Below, in pieces: positions 21,561 through 32,993 of a stretch of 64,000 nt of DNA. Under the pieces are notes generated by a model. It was not told where the DNA came from and did no database searches. It was given only the letters and a program-made list of their open reading frames with translations. A program made the translations under genes and the position numbers. This DNA comes from Setomelanomma holmii (taxonomy: Eukaryota > Ascomycota > Dothideomycetes > Pleosporales > Phaeosphaeriaceae): assembly GCA_010015745.1 (NCBI GenBank), contig ML978214.1:1-64000 (forward strand), read 5' to 3'. Numbering within the stretch: the first letter of the stretch is position 1; each line of letters opens with the position of its first letter.

Positions 21561-24091
21561 GGTGGTGAGGCCGCCAGAGAGATCTGGGGCAGATGTGAGG
21601 CGTCAATCCAGAATCGTAGCGGACTGCGCAGGTATAAGAGCAGTCGCCTTGGATCGGTGTCAGTGAGGTCGCAGTCCGTGACGACCCCACAGCACAGCTT
21701 CACCAAGACCGGCTGGTGCCTATGCCTTCGCGGAGTCGTCGTCTCTTGTCTGCTACGACTGACATGTCTTTTTAATCGTGACTAAGGGCTCCTGCGCACC
21801 GGGTGTCCCTATGCTGGTGCGTGCCAGCAGAGACCCCGGTAGGATTGGTAGTAAGATTGGCGAAAGGCTGTCGCAGATCTGCACCTGGGGCAGCAGTTGG
21901 GAATGGCGGAATCGCAGGATAAATCTCGCGGAGCGGTTGGGGTGAAGTCTGGCGCGGGTCTCAGGTGTCAGCGGGAGTGAAGTAAGGGCGCGCTTTGTCG
22001 ACGTATGATGTCGCCCGAGCAGGCGTTGATGCTCAAAATGTACCAAGGTACCTCACATGCACCAGAGCCGCGGGCAGGGCAGCGCAACCACCAACCTGCC
22101 TTGCTCAGAGTTCGGGGCGCACTGGGTCGTGGTGTCGCGGGAAGCGGAAACTTGGGGTGCTGAGGGAGCACGACGGCGGGTTTCGCAGCAGGATAAGCGT
22201 GGTACGGATGAGGCAGGGCGCAGCAACGGACCGCACTCTTACGCCGTCAAGCCTCACGCGTGAGCAGGCCGGATCGCAGGGCCAGAGCTTCGATATGTGG
22301 CAGCAGTGCGGGCGAGAGTGCTTTTTCACAGCGGGATAGGCGGCGGCGCAGATGACGAGTTGCGCTGCAGCCAACAGTCGTTCAATGGTGGCTTGGGTCT
22401 ATCCCTGCCAGGCGGGTGCTGAATGCAGGATTTATTCGTCTGGGGAGCCCGCTTGGGTCATCGAGGGCCTGATCACCACCGGCGAATGCGAGTGCCCCCG
22501 ACTTGTCGACTGGTCTGACACCTGTCTAAATGCTAGTCGACCGCGCGAGCTGAGCGAAAGCGTAGCCAGGGCCCCAGCAGCGACGCCATTCGCACTCTAC
22601 CCATCATGCTGCCACTCACAAGGCGCACGGCAGGACCTGCAAGTTTCCAGCCGCGAGCGAGGGAGACGGTGGCTTGCAGGCACCCTCGTCCATCCAACGT
22701 CGAAGATCGGCCGCAGCGCCAATCAGGCGAGAACGCCAGTCAATGCGGGTGCCGCAATATCCACATCATGCACGAACGCTGCCCGTTCTTTGTCGATGTG
22801 GCAGAGCCTGTCTGTTCTATCTGCCCATGTTGTCGCTTTTGGCGTGCACCTTCTCAAATGATGCGCCGCGTGGAACGCCTCTGTGTTTAGTCTAGATTGC
22901 ATGCACAGGGCTGCCTGTTGACAGCGGCGTGAGCTGACCATCGATGTCGTTCACGAATCACGAACCTGGCGGTGGAGCGCCAAGCGCACACATGTCATCA
23001 ATCGATGCAGTGTTTCACGTCCGCTGCAGTCGTGCACGCAGATCACCAAAGCGGTCAATGTACACACCGGTGTAGGGCGAGAGAAGGACGTCTGAAATGC
23101 AGAACGGGTATTATTGTCAGACGAGATCTATATGTAGATGCATGTGGACCGTAATCAATGGACCGCTGAAGCCAAACCCGGAGGCGAGACTACCGCGGTG
23201 AGTAAGAGGTCGATTGATCTTCTTCACACCAAAATAGGCCTATCCCATAGCCGTGTCCGAAGACATCAGGTAAGGGCCAGAGTGTTGGTGAAGTGACAAG
23301 TCACGGGACTGCAGACGGAGCTATGATTGCAGTTGCTTGCTCATCTCGAGCATGATTCAGGTTTGACACTACAGAAATTAGGTCCTGCAGTACGAAACCA
23401 ATACTGCAATCCATGTTTGCTCCATGGGGACATGTCAGGAACTGGCCATGCGCCTAGGGAACACAAGACGGCGCCTCCCAAGCGCCGTGCCGTGGGATGC
23501 AATCGAGACCTACGCCGCAATGACTGATCATGCGAGTGTGTCGAGAAGGTCGAAGACGATGCCCAAGAGTAATGTACTGGTACGGCGAGGTGGGATGAAA
23601 CAATTTCAGGTTTGAGGTTCTGCGTGGAGGTTCAAGTGCTTGCCACCAATATGTGGCGTCAACACTGTTGGGTTGCTGCGAGTAGTTGTGAATATATTAG
23701 CTATTCACGTATGTGTTGATTGACGTCGTAGTCAGTCGAGATGTCCCAATGAGTAATAAAAGCCCGAGGAAATTATTGCGATGTTGTAAAAACAGTGCGG
23801 ACTGGCTGTCTCCATTATGTTGTGCGGTTAATGAGGTGTTTGTTTGGTGTTCAGAAGTTGAAAGAGATTTTGTTCTAAGCCCGCCGCACGGACCAAACTT
23901 AGCCTGATTACCGGCCATACCTTTCGCCGTGTCGCGGGAAGTTCAATGTGGCTTCTTAGTGGGAGACTGTTACCATAAGTCCACGACGGCATTCGGGGTT
24001 GACATTCTTTACTTTGTCAGATACCTTACGCGCAAACGCACCCCACAAGCACTCCTTTTCTCTCATATTACATTTCCACAGATCGGGCACA
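21561..24091. other. long intergenic region between OGT and SEC62
   Basis: About 2.5 kb without a supportable gene. Several overlapping frames of 70-170 codons occur (the longest on plus at 22352-22861), but they are Cys/Arg/Ser-rich, unlike the neighbours' proteins, and match nothing I know. The stretch should contain the OGT promoter and 5' leader, with possible non-coding exons, and the SEC62 promoter. Confidence 0.45.
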
Positions 24092-25442
24092 ATGGAAGCA
24101 CCACCACCTTCAGGACCCCCCCCAGGTGGGCCACAACCAGTTCAAGCAATGCCCATAAACATCCAAGGACCAAATGGTGAACAACCGACGCCTGAACAAA
24201 TCCGCCAAATTCAAATGCAACTGGCGGCCGAGGCAGAAAAACACGGCATATCTGTCCAGGAATACGTGCAAAGACTAAGGGAACAGGCCATGGCACAGCA
24301 GCAGGCGCAGATGCGGGCGCAACAAGAAGCGCAGCAGCAGCAACAGCAGCCGATCCAGCCAGGACCACCCAAGCCTGAAGCGCTCGCAGTCGCAAACTGG
24401 CTGAAGACACAGGACCTGAAGCCAAGGACAGTTGTCCACGATGAGAAGCGAAAGGACATGTTCAGAGGTGTGTTATACCGCCAGCGCAGAGGACCGAAAA
24501 TTGACCCTCCATAGTCAAGCGAGCCATCCGCGCCATCCAATCTCCCGCATACCAAAAAGCCCGTACCAAGAATCCCCTCCTTCCCGAGGTCAATGACCGC
24601 GCCTCCGCCGAAAACACCTTCAAGCTGCTTCCACTCTCGCTCCTCGCACTCCGTGTCACAAAGATCGATGGCGACGCACCTGGCCACGAAGGTCACAACC
24701 ACGGCAAGAAGAAGCGTGTTAAGGGCCTCTGGGACGTCAAGATCGAGCAGCACCAGGAAGCGAACGATGACAACTACTACATTTGGCTGTACGAGGGCTC
24801 GCAATGGAAACAGAAGGTATACGCCGGCGGCGCGTTGCTTGCTGTCATTGCGATTGTTCTCTTTCCGCTGTGGCCACTTGTTCTGAGACAAGGAGTATGG
24901 TACTGTAGTATGGGCATGCTTGGCCTCATTGGACTGTTCTTCGCCATGGCGATTGTGCGATTGATTCTCTTCATCATCACCATGTTTGTCGCATCGCCTG
25001 GTCTCTGGCTGTACCCCAATCTCTTCGAGGACGTGGGCTTCTTCGACTCATTCAGGCCGCTATGGGCGTGGCACGAGGTAAGTTTACTCCCCAACCATCC
25101 TCGAGCGCACAGCACCGTTGTCACTTTCCCAGCTCCTGCGCCATTCTCGATACGAGACTAGATGAAACTAATCACCTCCAGACACCCGAAGACATCAAGG
25201 CTAAGCAACGCGCAAAGAAGGAAAAGAAAGCAGCTAAACAAGCCGCAAAAGCAGCCGCAAATGGCCACCCTGTCAAGAAGAGCAGAAAGGGCGGCGCCTC
25301 ACCTTTACCCGGAACAGCAACACCTGTCCAGAATGTCGATGCTGCGCCACAGCCCACGGGCTCACAACCTGCGCCAGCTGGCGACGTCGTGCAACGGACG
25401 CCGCAGCGAGCGACGGTCGAGGAGGTGGAGGAAGATGAGTAG
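24092..25442 (+). CDS. SEC62: ER translocation protein Sec62
   Basis: Three exons: 24092-24467, 24515-25077 and 25182-25442, with introns of 47 and 104 nt (399 aa). A Pro/Gln-rich N-terminus with a poly-Gln run (about 70-90) precedes the Sec62 domain: ALAVANWLKTQDLKPR, DMFRVKRAIRAIQSPAYQKA and KNPLLPEVNDRASAENTFKL. Then come LWDVKIEQHQEANDDNYYIW-type sequence and two membrane segments (GGALLAVIAIVLFPLWPL and MLGLIGLFFAMAIVRLILFI), a WLYPNLFEDVGFFDSF lumenal/cytosolic turn, and a Lys-rich cytosolic tail. Sec62 works with Sec63 and Sec61 in post-translational import of proteins into the ER. The stop is TAG at 25440-25442, and the same frame stays open and acidic for 33 more codons. Confidence 0.93.
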
Positions 25443-26276
25443 TATACAACTGAGGACGAGGATGAGGAGGACGAGACCCTATACTTCTCAGCGGTGGAGT
25501 ATGACACAATGGAGCGTTCTGATTCGGGGGTCTTAGAGCTGTGAATGCATGGAATAGCTGGCGTAACGGCGTATTGTCGCCGGAGACGGATGTGAGGTTT
25601 GTCGATGACACTTCGATATTTCTTGTGTATAACCATATCATTCCTCAGGGGGCACTAGATGCAGCAAAGAAGTTGTACTCGCTTGTCTACATCCTTCACC
25701 CTTGAGACATGTATGAGATCTAGGCTAAACTTCAATGAACTCTTCCTGGGTATGGACCTGCCAAACGTTCAGTATCGCACCACCGTAGATATAACCAGGG
25801 TATACTATGTCACTTCGCCGCCACCAGGTGTTGCAGCAATTCGTGCCCGCTCAGTTCACCATGGCGAAGCTCGACTGCTCAAAGTTCTGCTGACTTACCG
25901 AAGCCTGGATGTCTGCAGAAGATTTCACCGACTCAGTTGCCACAAACAAACGTCTCTGAGGTCTTACAGGGTGTTGCAAGAAACGTATTTTGGAAAAAGA
26001 GACTCTGTTTGATTGGGCACGAATTATTGCGAGACCTGTTCACGCTACCTCACTGAAATCATACTTCGGTCGATAAACGACCGAATATCAATATGCAGGG
26101 TTCAAATTGAATTACTGTATTGGTGAGGAAGTTTGACCAGGGATTGACCTTCCATTGCCATGCTCCATGCACCAAAGCTTAGTAAAGCCCACAGTGTCCT
26201 AAACGCCATGTCCATGCAAGTCATGCTCGTCATTCATCATGTTCAGTGCCCCGAGGAAACGCCTTGAAAAGAAACC
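25443..26276. other. 3' region of SEC62 and intergenic DNA
   Basis: After the SEC62 stop the same frame remains open to TGA at 25542-25544 and encodes an acidic tail (TTEDEDEEDETLYFS). From 25545 to 26276 I see no gene. This is a convergent gap, so it mainly holds 3' UTRs. Confidence 0.5.
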
Positions 26277-27340
26277 TTAATTCGTGGATGCGGGAGGTAG
26301 GGCAGGGCTCGTGCTTGCCTCTGTGTTCTCGCGACTGGCTGCAGGGTTGAGACTGGAGTGGATGACTGGCGAGCGAGTCACAGGGCTTGTAGGGTTCATA
26401 TCTGCTAGTTGACGTTCTGTAGGAGCATTAGTATTGCTTTGAGATATCACAACGCTTGAACATACCGAGTTCCCGAATCCGCAACTTAAGCATCTGGTTC
26501 TCACGCGTCAAATTCTGCGTCTCCGCCTGGTAGAATGCGCTCTCGTCTCTTCCTGTGGCTGAGCCGGGTAGCATGTCATTGTAGTCGTATACCCCGCCCT
26601 GACCTGACATTGGTCGCAGAGCTGGCGAGCCAGTGTGACTGTCGCCTCGTGACCTGTCTGCAAACGATGACTGGCGGCTGATGCTGCCTATGCCGAAGGG
26701 TGAGTGCGAGCGCGGTTGATTTGTGATGGGCAGGGGTGAAATGGCAGCGTGTGAGGCGTGCGCTGATTGCGATAGAGACATGGAGCGCTCCGAGGTGGGC
26801 GTGCTGTCGTCCACGGCAGAGGAAGATGGCTGTTGCTGGTTGGCTTGCAGAGTGGTGATCTGGGCTTGCTGCTGGCGTATCATGTTCAGAAGCCGGTTCT
26901 ATTCAAGGTTAGCAAAGCACATGCTGTAGGCTGTTTGAATCACATACAACTTGACCCTCCTGCTCATACTCCAGCTCCTGATGCAGTTCTCCAAGACTAG
27001 GCGTGCGTTCATGGTGGGGGCTCTGTGGCAAGCCTCTACTACGGGCCGCTGAGGGACTACGCTGCATCTCGCCCGGTGCTGGTACGTTGGGGTCGTTGAG
27101 GTTGAGGTTCAGTCTGATGCTTGACCTGCGACGAGCTCGCTCGACCTCTCTCCGCATGCTACCGGACGAGGAGCGGCGCGTCTCTTCATTCTGGATACCG
27201 GCGTTCATGGCTGCTGTGGCGGCTAGCGAGTGTGGCGAGGAGGACGCCATGGTGCGAGTAGCGGACGGCGACTGGGTGCGAGAGGTGCCGTTGGAAGGCG
27301 ACGGTGATGAGGGTGGTAAAGAATTAATGTCTGGAGCCAT
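26277..27340 (-). CDS. Ser/Pro-rich coiled-coil protein, function unknown
   Basis: Three exons: 27340-26948, 26898-26466 and 26416-26277, each intron 49 nt (321 aa). The N-terminal 120 residues are disordered, rich in Ser, Pro and Arg (MAPDINSLPPSSPSPSNGTS). A short coiled coil follows (GELHQELEYEQEGQV joined to NRLLNMIRQQQAQI), then a Ser-rich linker and a second heptad region (ETQNLTRENQMLKLRIRELE joined to RQLADMNP). The Leu spacing recalls a leucine zipper, but the basic RRSSIRLNLN stretch is not a bZIP basic region. I do not recognise a named family; it looks like a conserved filamentous-fungal protein, perhaps a scaffold. The intron joins are in frame and the gene is intact. Confidence 0.72.
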
Positions 27341-29283
27341 GTTGCGGCTGGTGGTGTGAGGAGCAGCAGAGCGTGGCTAGATTATGATGCCAAGATTCGT
27401 AGGAGCGGCGGGTGACCAAAGGATATCTTCAGCTCCGCAAAGGGCCGGTGGTGATGTTAGTGGGGTGATTATTTGAAGCTCTACCATGGATAGCTTCGCC
27501 CCGCCATGACGGCGATAATGGCCCATGCACGCTCCACCAAAGAATCCAAGTCGTGCACTAACAGGCGGCACTAATGTCAGGTACCAACGCGCTACTCTCG
27601 CGGAGCATGGAAAGTTGGAAGTAAGGGTGTGGTGTGCAGCGCAGCGATCGCATCACAACGCCCGGATCCCGCACCATATCTTGATATAAAGCCGTCAGCG
27701 TCGTGAAGGTACCCAGCCTCTAGTCTAGACACAATTTGAGCCAACGACTTGAGGGCTGATCTGTAGGGCTAGAGATCTCAGGGCTATCTACGAGTTTCCA
27801 AGCTCCGCGAGAGGCGCTATTCCCCCATCTGCCATCGCTTTCACCGGTTCATCTGCCGCTGAATTAGTCTGTTTATCTTCACGTCTTTTCACGCGACTTT
27901 CACGCGCTCCAATAAAGCGCCGCCGCAAATCTGCCCCGCGTGATGAGGCGGTCGACATGGCACCCCAGCAGCGACGGCTGGCAGAACAGTTCCCGTATCG
28001 ATATGTTGCACGTCGCCGCGCCCGTCACGCTGATACTGCTGCGAGACGCGTCGCGTGGTACTGTGTCTATTCTGCTGCAATTATTGTACGCTCGCCGGCC
28101 CAGTGGCATGCCGACGATGGTACGGTGCGACAGCGACTGCGCCCCGCCATGAGGAGAGGGAAGCCCACGCTGCGAGCGTTGCGCAGAACGTGCAAGAAAA
28201 GCTGAGCATATTGAAGAGCTCTAGCGTGGTGAAAATGCTTACCAGAGGTCGGCGAATGGCCCTTGCGACGCTCCAGACGCGTTGATCGACCTGCAACCCA
28301 GAGATCAATCACCAAGCTAATAATTAAACCCATGCTCGCAGCTCCAAATTGCCGACGGTTGGCGTTCACCAGGGGAGATCCCTTCGAAACGTTGGGCGTC
28401 AGCTTCACGCCTCGGCCGCACGTCGAGAGTTTGCAAAATTTCTCATATCGCATCCAAAGTGCCCAATGCCACAACAGACTTCAGCCAAATCTCCTGTGAG
28501 CAGCAGGCGGCCCGTCACGCACACTCGAAAAGCATTTCTCGACGACGTTGTTGCCGAGAGTTTGTCCACCGTTCCGGCTCTCAAACACGCCAACGCTGTG
28601 CGGGAGAGCCATCCGTTGCACTAGCGAGCTCGTCTGGGTCTAGCGCACGGCGCCATCACATTCATCCAACCTTCCCAGCAATAGGGGGATCACCTGGAAG
28701 CCCCTGCGACGACCCAGTCACACAAGGCGTGGAGCATGGGGCCGCTCCTTGTCAATCTTCATGATTAGACAGCCCACCTTCTGCGGCCGCTAGGCCTCGC
28801 CATCTCTTCTCTTCGCGATTCTGTCAACGACGTCGCGCTGTTTCACGTTCTTCGTCTCTCTTCTGCTGTGTCCTTAACTGCAGCGGATGACCGTCACCAG
28901 GGGCCAATGTCCTGTCCTCTCGTTTGACATTCGTTTCTGCTTCTGCAGTGCAGCCGGTTGGCTACCACACTCATTGAACCCTTCCAACCTAGCAACTACC
29001 ACGTTCTTTACTCACGCTTTGATCACTCAAGATACTCTGCGATTACTCTTGTTTGCAAGCCTATTCTGCACCATTCATATTTCCATCTTGCGAAACCAAT
29101 TCGCCTGGTCCGGAGCGCAAGCCTTCCCTGTCAACACCTTATATTAGCACCACGAATCGCAGTGTAACCGGTCTACGCTACTCCGGCCAACAGCCAAGCG
29201 TCCTCATATACACCGGCTTACCCAGCGTCCTCTTCTGGCCGTCTTCAACTCTTTGCTGGCTTTTTCAGGCCAAGCACGCCGCC
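27341..29283. promoter_or_regulatory. divergent promoter region, no gene seen
   Basis: About 1.9 kb separates two divergently transcribed genes. The overlapping frames at 27900-28700 on both strands look random, being rich in Arg, Ser and Ala. CACGCG/TTTCACG motifs recur around 27880-27910. The open frame of the next gene extends upstream to 29053, but without an ATG before 29284. Confidence 0.45.
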
Positions 29284-32154
29284 ATGGCTCTAGCATCTTC
29301 GCAAATCTACGTGGCCACCTATAGTGCGGCATCGGAAAGAACAAATTCCGCCAGCAACATACGAGCCCGCGCACAGGAACCCCCTTCGACTTCACGATGG
29401 CGCTTCGGTCGATCTACCACCAATCTTCGAGAGCCGGAGTTCCGATCATCTTCATCTACTGGACACACCGCCTCTATTCGTCGAGATCCTTCACCCACTC
29501 CTAGTGTTCCGAAACTTGAGCGCTCCGCCTCCAAGATGTCATTGTTCAACCTGTTTAGCCGGCCCAAGGTGGAAAGAGCTCGTGGCCACACTGAAGTCGG
29601 ACTCGCTGTGCCAATGCGACCGCAAACCCCACCCAAACCCACACCAGTACCATCAGCGCCGAAGTCTGCTCTGCGGCGAAACCCCTCCCCACCTGCTCAA
29701 CAGACTATCCGATCACGCTCAAGCCAAATGTTCAGACAGTCCATGCGACCCTTGCCACCGCAAAGAGAGTTCGGAAGCTGGGATCCTCCTCCGCTTTTCC
29801 AGGCTTTCCCTCAGTCCGTCAAGCATGCCACTGTGCAAGCTTGTGTCTTCGCTCCCGAAGTCTTGATGAGAACGCAGAGCCAAAGACGACAGGCTGAGAT
29901 GCTCCGAGAGAGGATGGACAGTGTCCGCGATCTGTCTGTCATCTCGGAAGAGGGCGCTGAGGCCAAGAGGCTGGAGAAGACGCACCGGCGACTAATCTCA
30001 AACTCTGTTCTCAATCCGCCTGCGCCAGAGCTCGTCAACAAGATCTATATACTAGTCACCGCTGGCTATGTCCTGCAGTATGCTGGAGATGGCTCATTCG
30101 ACCGACTTCCCGAAAAGGTACTGAAGCTGGGAAAAGATTCCGCAGCCTTTGCGTGCGATCTCATTCCTGGCAAGCATTGGGTTCTGCAAATTTCGAGTCA
30201 TGCGCATGACGATGGCACGATTGAAGCCGGCCCGAAAAATTCGCTACTTTCACGACTTCGATCGCAGAATGCTGCAGTCAAGAAGGCGGCCACTAGTTTT
30301 CTTCTAGTTCTTGAGAGCGCGGAAGAGATGGATGCATGGATGACTGTAGTACGGAAAGAGATCGATAACCAGGGTGGTATGAAGGTCAAGGACGAGTCAA
30401 GTCGAGCTTCGTCTTCAACAGATGACACGCAAGACACGAAGTCGACTGACACCACAAGCCACCGCTATCGGGTGCAGCGCGATCCGAAAGCCCCCAGCAA
30501 GATTGTGCCCGTCGACTCACCACACCAGTCCCAGTATGGTTCCCCTCAAATCGTGACGTCTGAGTGGGAGTCCAACCGGAGCGAGAGAACATCAAGCATT
30601 GCCGACTCGTCAAGTGGCCACTCGTACAGACATGGCAATCAGCGTCAGTCAATTGAGACGTCCTCGGTTGCCACGACGCCCATGTCGCAAGAGCATTATC
30701 AGCTTGAGTCGCTCCGCGGTCGATCTCGATTCTCGTTCGTGTCGACCGCAACGTCACTCTCTGGCCCCGGCACTCGCAACACCTCGCGCGAATCTTCACC
30801 GGCGCCCCAATCACCACTAAAAGAAGGGTTCTCACCAGCTGTCGAAGCGGAGCCTCTTCGGAGTGCCATGTCGCTCAAGTCATTCCACATGAACCCAAGC
30901 AGTAGTGTCGCGTCTCGACGTAGGTCGATGCAGCCTTTACCAGTGACCAACGAGCACTTTGCACCGCCAGTGACAACACCTTCTCAACGACAGCGACACT
31001 CCCTGTATGGCCCGACTTCGCCCACCATGACGAACGAGGAAAGGCCAAATGGTGTGGACTCCATTTTGAAGATCAAGGCCCCAGCATCAAGGCATCTCGA
31101 GGAGTCTATTAAGAGCCCGATTGTGCCCTTTGCTAGTGCTCCTCGCCCGACGCGTCCATCTCGACAGAGCGATGCGTCCAATCAGGCACCTATCGTGACC
31201 CAAGAAGCACAAGCACGAGAAGATAGTCCTGTGAGATTCAACACACGGAGCTACAGCATTCCGCCTCGACGAGACGTCGTCTCTCCACCACCAAGAGACC
31301 CCGCGCCGTTGCCTCCTGCTTCCGCTTCTCGGCAGTCCGTCATTGGTAGCTTGCCGAGCATTGTGACGCAGCCTGTGGTGTCGTCCTCACCCGCCTCCGA
31401 TGGAAGAGCTCAGCGCCGCACTTCAGCAAACCCTAAGCCTTTCTTGCGCCCCTTTCCAGTAAGGCCACAACAACAACATACCGACCAGGCGAACACCGTT
31501 ATCGTTCCTCGGCGTCTTTCTTCCCTAAACCCCCCAACTGGTCGAGCCCCTCTGCGTTTGAACGTCAACTTTAATCGCTCCGTGACCGCACCTGTGAGGC
31601 CGACGCCAGCATCCTCCAACACCACACCGATTTCGAATCCAGATACTCCACAGTCCGCCGCATCCGCGACACAACCACGCCGTCCAACATCTTTCCAGAA
31701 TCGAACCACGCCAGCACCCTTCCACCTGTCTTCCGCACGTCCTGTTCGAGTCATCGCTTCGACCCCATCCTTCATGCCCAGCAAGCGATCCTCAAATTCT
31801 CATGCAGATGAACCTCCAGTTCTGCAGTCCAGCCCAAGCACGGGCGCTTTGCGATCTCTAGCACTGGCATCCGAAAGACATATCGCTCCGCAACGCAGCA
31901 TATCATCCTTCGCAATGCCTCCTCCCGCGCCACCACCACAAATGCCTCTTCCTACGCTCCCACCAAATCTTCCTTTGCCGCCTCCGCCACCCAGTATGCC
32001 ACTTCCGGCGCTACCAGCGAGCGTAAAACCTTCTGGCTCCTCACCAACAATGCCACTTCCAGCTCCACCACCCAATATGCCGCTACCCGCGCCACCGCCG
32101 AACGCACCTCTCCCCGCTCTTCCTGCTTCGGCCCCAAAAGAAGTTTCTTTGTGA
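29284..32154 (+). CDS. PH-domain protein with long disordered, proline-rich tail
   Basis: Single exon, 956 aa, from the first in-frame ATG at 29284. Residues 1-230 are Ser/Arg/Pro-rich. A pleckstrin-homology domain spans roughly 240-365: VNKIYILVTAGYVLQYAGDG, PEKVLKLGKDSAAFACDLIP, KHWVLQISS and the closing helix AEEMDAWMTVVRKEI, with its conserved Trp. The remaining about 590 residues are disordered. The end has repeats of the type MPLPAPPPNMPLPAPPPNAP, which resemble profilin- or SH3-binding formin-like tracts. It is probably a cortical adaptor linking phosphoinositides to actin or signalling partners; that role is inferred. The gene is intact. Confidence 0.82.
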   Translation: MALASSQIYVATYSAASERTNSASNIRARAQEPPSTSRWRFGRSTTNLREPEFRSSSSTGHTASIRRDPSPTPSVPKLERSASKMSLFNLFSRPKVERARGHTEVGLAVPMRPQTPPKPTPVPSAPKSALRRNPSPPAQQTIRSRSSQMFRQSMRPLPPQREFGSWDPPPLFQAFPQSVKHATVQACVFAPEVLMRTQSQRRQAEMLRERMDSVRDLSVISEEGAEAKRLEKTHRRLISNSVLNPPAPELVNKIYILVTAGYVLQYAGDGSFDRLPEKVLKLGKDSAAFACDLIPGKHWVLQISSHAHDDGTIEAGPKNSLLSRLRSQNAAVKKAATSFLLVLESAEEMDAWMTVVRKEIDNQGGMKVKDESSRASSSTDDTQDTKSTDTTSHRYRVQRDPKAPSKIVPVDSPHQSQYGSPQIVTSEWESNRSERTSSIADSSSGHSYRHGNQRQSIETSSVATTPMSQEHYQLESLRGRSRFSFVSTATSLSGPGTRNTSRESSPAPQSPLKEGFSPAVEAEPLRSAMSLKSFHMNPSSSVASRRRSMQPLPVTNEHFAPPVTTPSQRQRHSLYGPTSPTMTNEERPNGVDSILKIKAPASRHLEESIKSPIVPFASAPRPTRPSRQSDASNQAPIVTQEAQAREDSPVRFNTRSYSIPPRRDVVSPPPRDPAPLPPASASRQSVIGSLPSIVTQPVVSSSPASDGRAQRRTSANPKPFLRPFPVRPQQQHTDQANTVIVPRRLSSLNPPTGRAPLRLNVNFNRSVTAPVRPTPASSNTTPISNPDTPQSAASATQPRRPTSFQNRTTPAPFHLSSARPVRVIASTPSFMPSKRSSNSHADEPPVLQSSPSTGALRSLALASERHIAPQRSISSFAMPPPAPPPQMPLPTLPPNLPLPPPPPSMPLPALPASVKPSGSSPTMPLPAPPPNMPLPAPPPNAPLPALPASAPKEVSL

Positions 32155-32585
32155 TCTTCGTGTATTGATATGGCTTTTCTTTCATCGGACCGGCTTTTCT
32201 CGGTCGGCGTCTTTTCTTTTCTAGGTTCGTGAACTTCAGAGGCTTCAGGTATCGGATCATCTAACGCCGTCATGTCATGTCATATCATTTCCTTTATTTT
32301 CTTTTGATTTTCGAAACTCGCTTAGCGCACGATACCAGTCTATTCCCCATATTTGCTTTCGAAGCTTTCATGCCATGTACTATTATTAGCCTTCATGTAG
32401 GATTTGTTTTGTTTGCAGGAGAGGAGCACAAAAATGTGCGTGGGGGCTTGGGGGCTTTGTCAAAATGAGGTGGAATTAAGAGAAAAGCGCTTATAGGAGT
32501 CTATGCTATGACTGCGAGAGTCTCAATATTGAATGAATTTGATTGTGGACACTTGTTCAGTATTAATCGATCCCGGTGCTGAAAG
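32155..32585. other. convergent 3' intergenic region
   Basis: About 430 bp between convergent genes, visibly T-rich around 32270-32420. The small frames are not supportable. It probably contains both terminators. Confidence 0.5.
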
Positions 32586-32993
32586 TCAAGCCCCTTCTGA
32601 TAATGCGTTGCGAACGACTGAGCTCTTGAAGAACCTCCGCCACCTGTCCAACTCAAACTCCCCATCCTCCAATTCTCCACTATCCGCATCTCCAGCCCAC
32701 ACAAACATCCTCACATCCCTCACCATCTCCCCTTCACCCAATCCTACCTCACATTCACGCCACGTATACGCCACAGTTTCGTACGCATCTAGCTTCTCGA
32801 AGCGATCTTCTGATGCACAATACCACAGCATTCCATCCACTTTGCCACCATCACATGAAACGAGGGCAGGATAGATGCCCCACATCTTGACCATAAAGCC
32901 TGAGAGACGAGCTCGTTGTAGCAACGGTTCATCGTCTAATGATAAAAGTGACCGGAGGACGCCGGGATCTTGCAGAGTGCCGTAGAAGAACAT
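32586..32993 (-). CDS. gamma-glutamylcyclotransferase-like (AIG2/GGCT fold) protein
   Basis: From the only in-frame ATG (32993) the product is 135 aa and begins directly with the family motif MFFYGTLQDPGVLRSLL (YGTL substrate loop). It continues with MWGIYPALV and DGMLWYC, and the catalytic Glu lies in LDAYETVAYTWREC. The tail has VRDVRMFVWAG. The reading frame is open another 108 codons upstream (to 33317) through a Pro-rich stretch, but without an ATG, so either the protein starts at 32993 or an upstream exon is spliced on. Proteins of this fold release 5-oxoproline from gamma-glutamyl peptides or amines. The exact substrate is unknown. Confidence 0.72.
   Translation of the reverse strand: MFFYGTLQDPGVLRSLLSLDDEPLLQRARLSGFMVKMWGIYPALVSCDGGKVDGMLWYCASEDRFEKLDAYETVAYTWRECEVGLGEGEMVRDVRMFVWAGDADSGELEDGEFELDRWRRFFKSSVVRNALSEGA

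Noticed and set aside
22352..22861. 169-codon plus-strand open frame
   Set aside because: No start context, no domain; composition (Cys, Arg, Ser) is typical of chance frames in GC-rich fungal DNA and other frames overlap it.
24211..24891. 226-codon minus frame with poly-Cys
   Set aside because: Antisense of SEC62; the Cys run is antisense of the CAG glutamine codons.
31800..32273. 157-codon minus frame rich in Gly
   Set aside because: Antisense of the proline-rich tail of the PH protein (CCN codons give Gly-rich antisense); no independent evidence.
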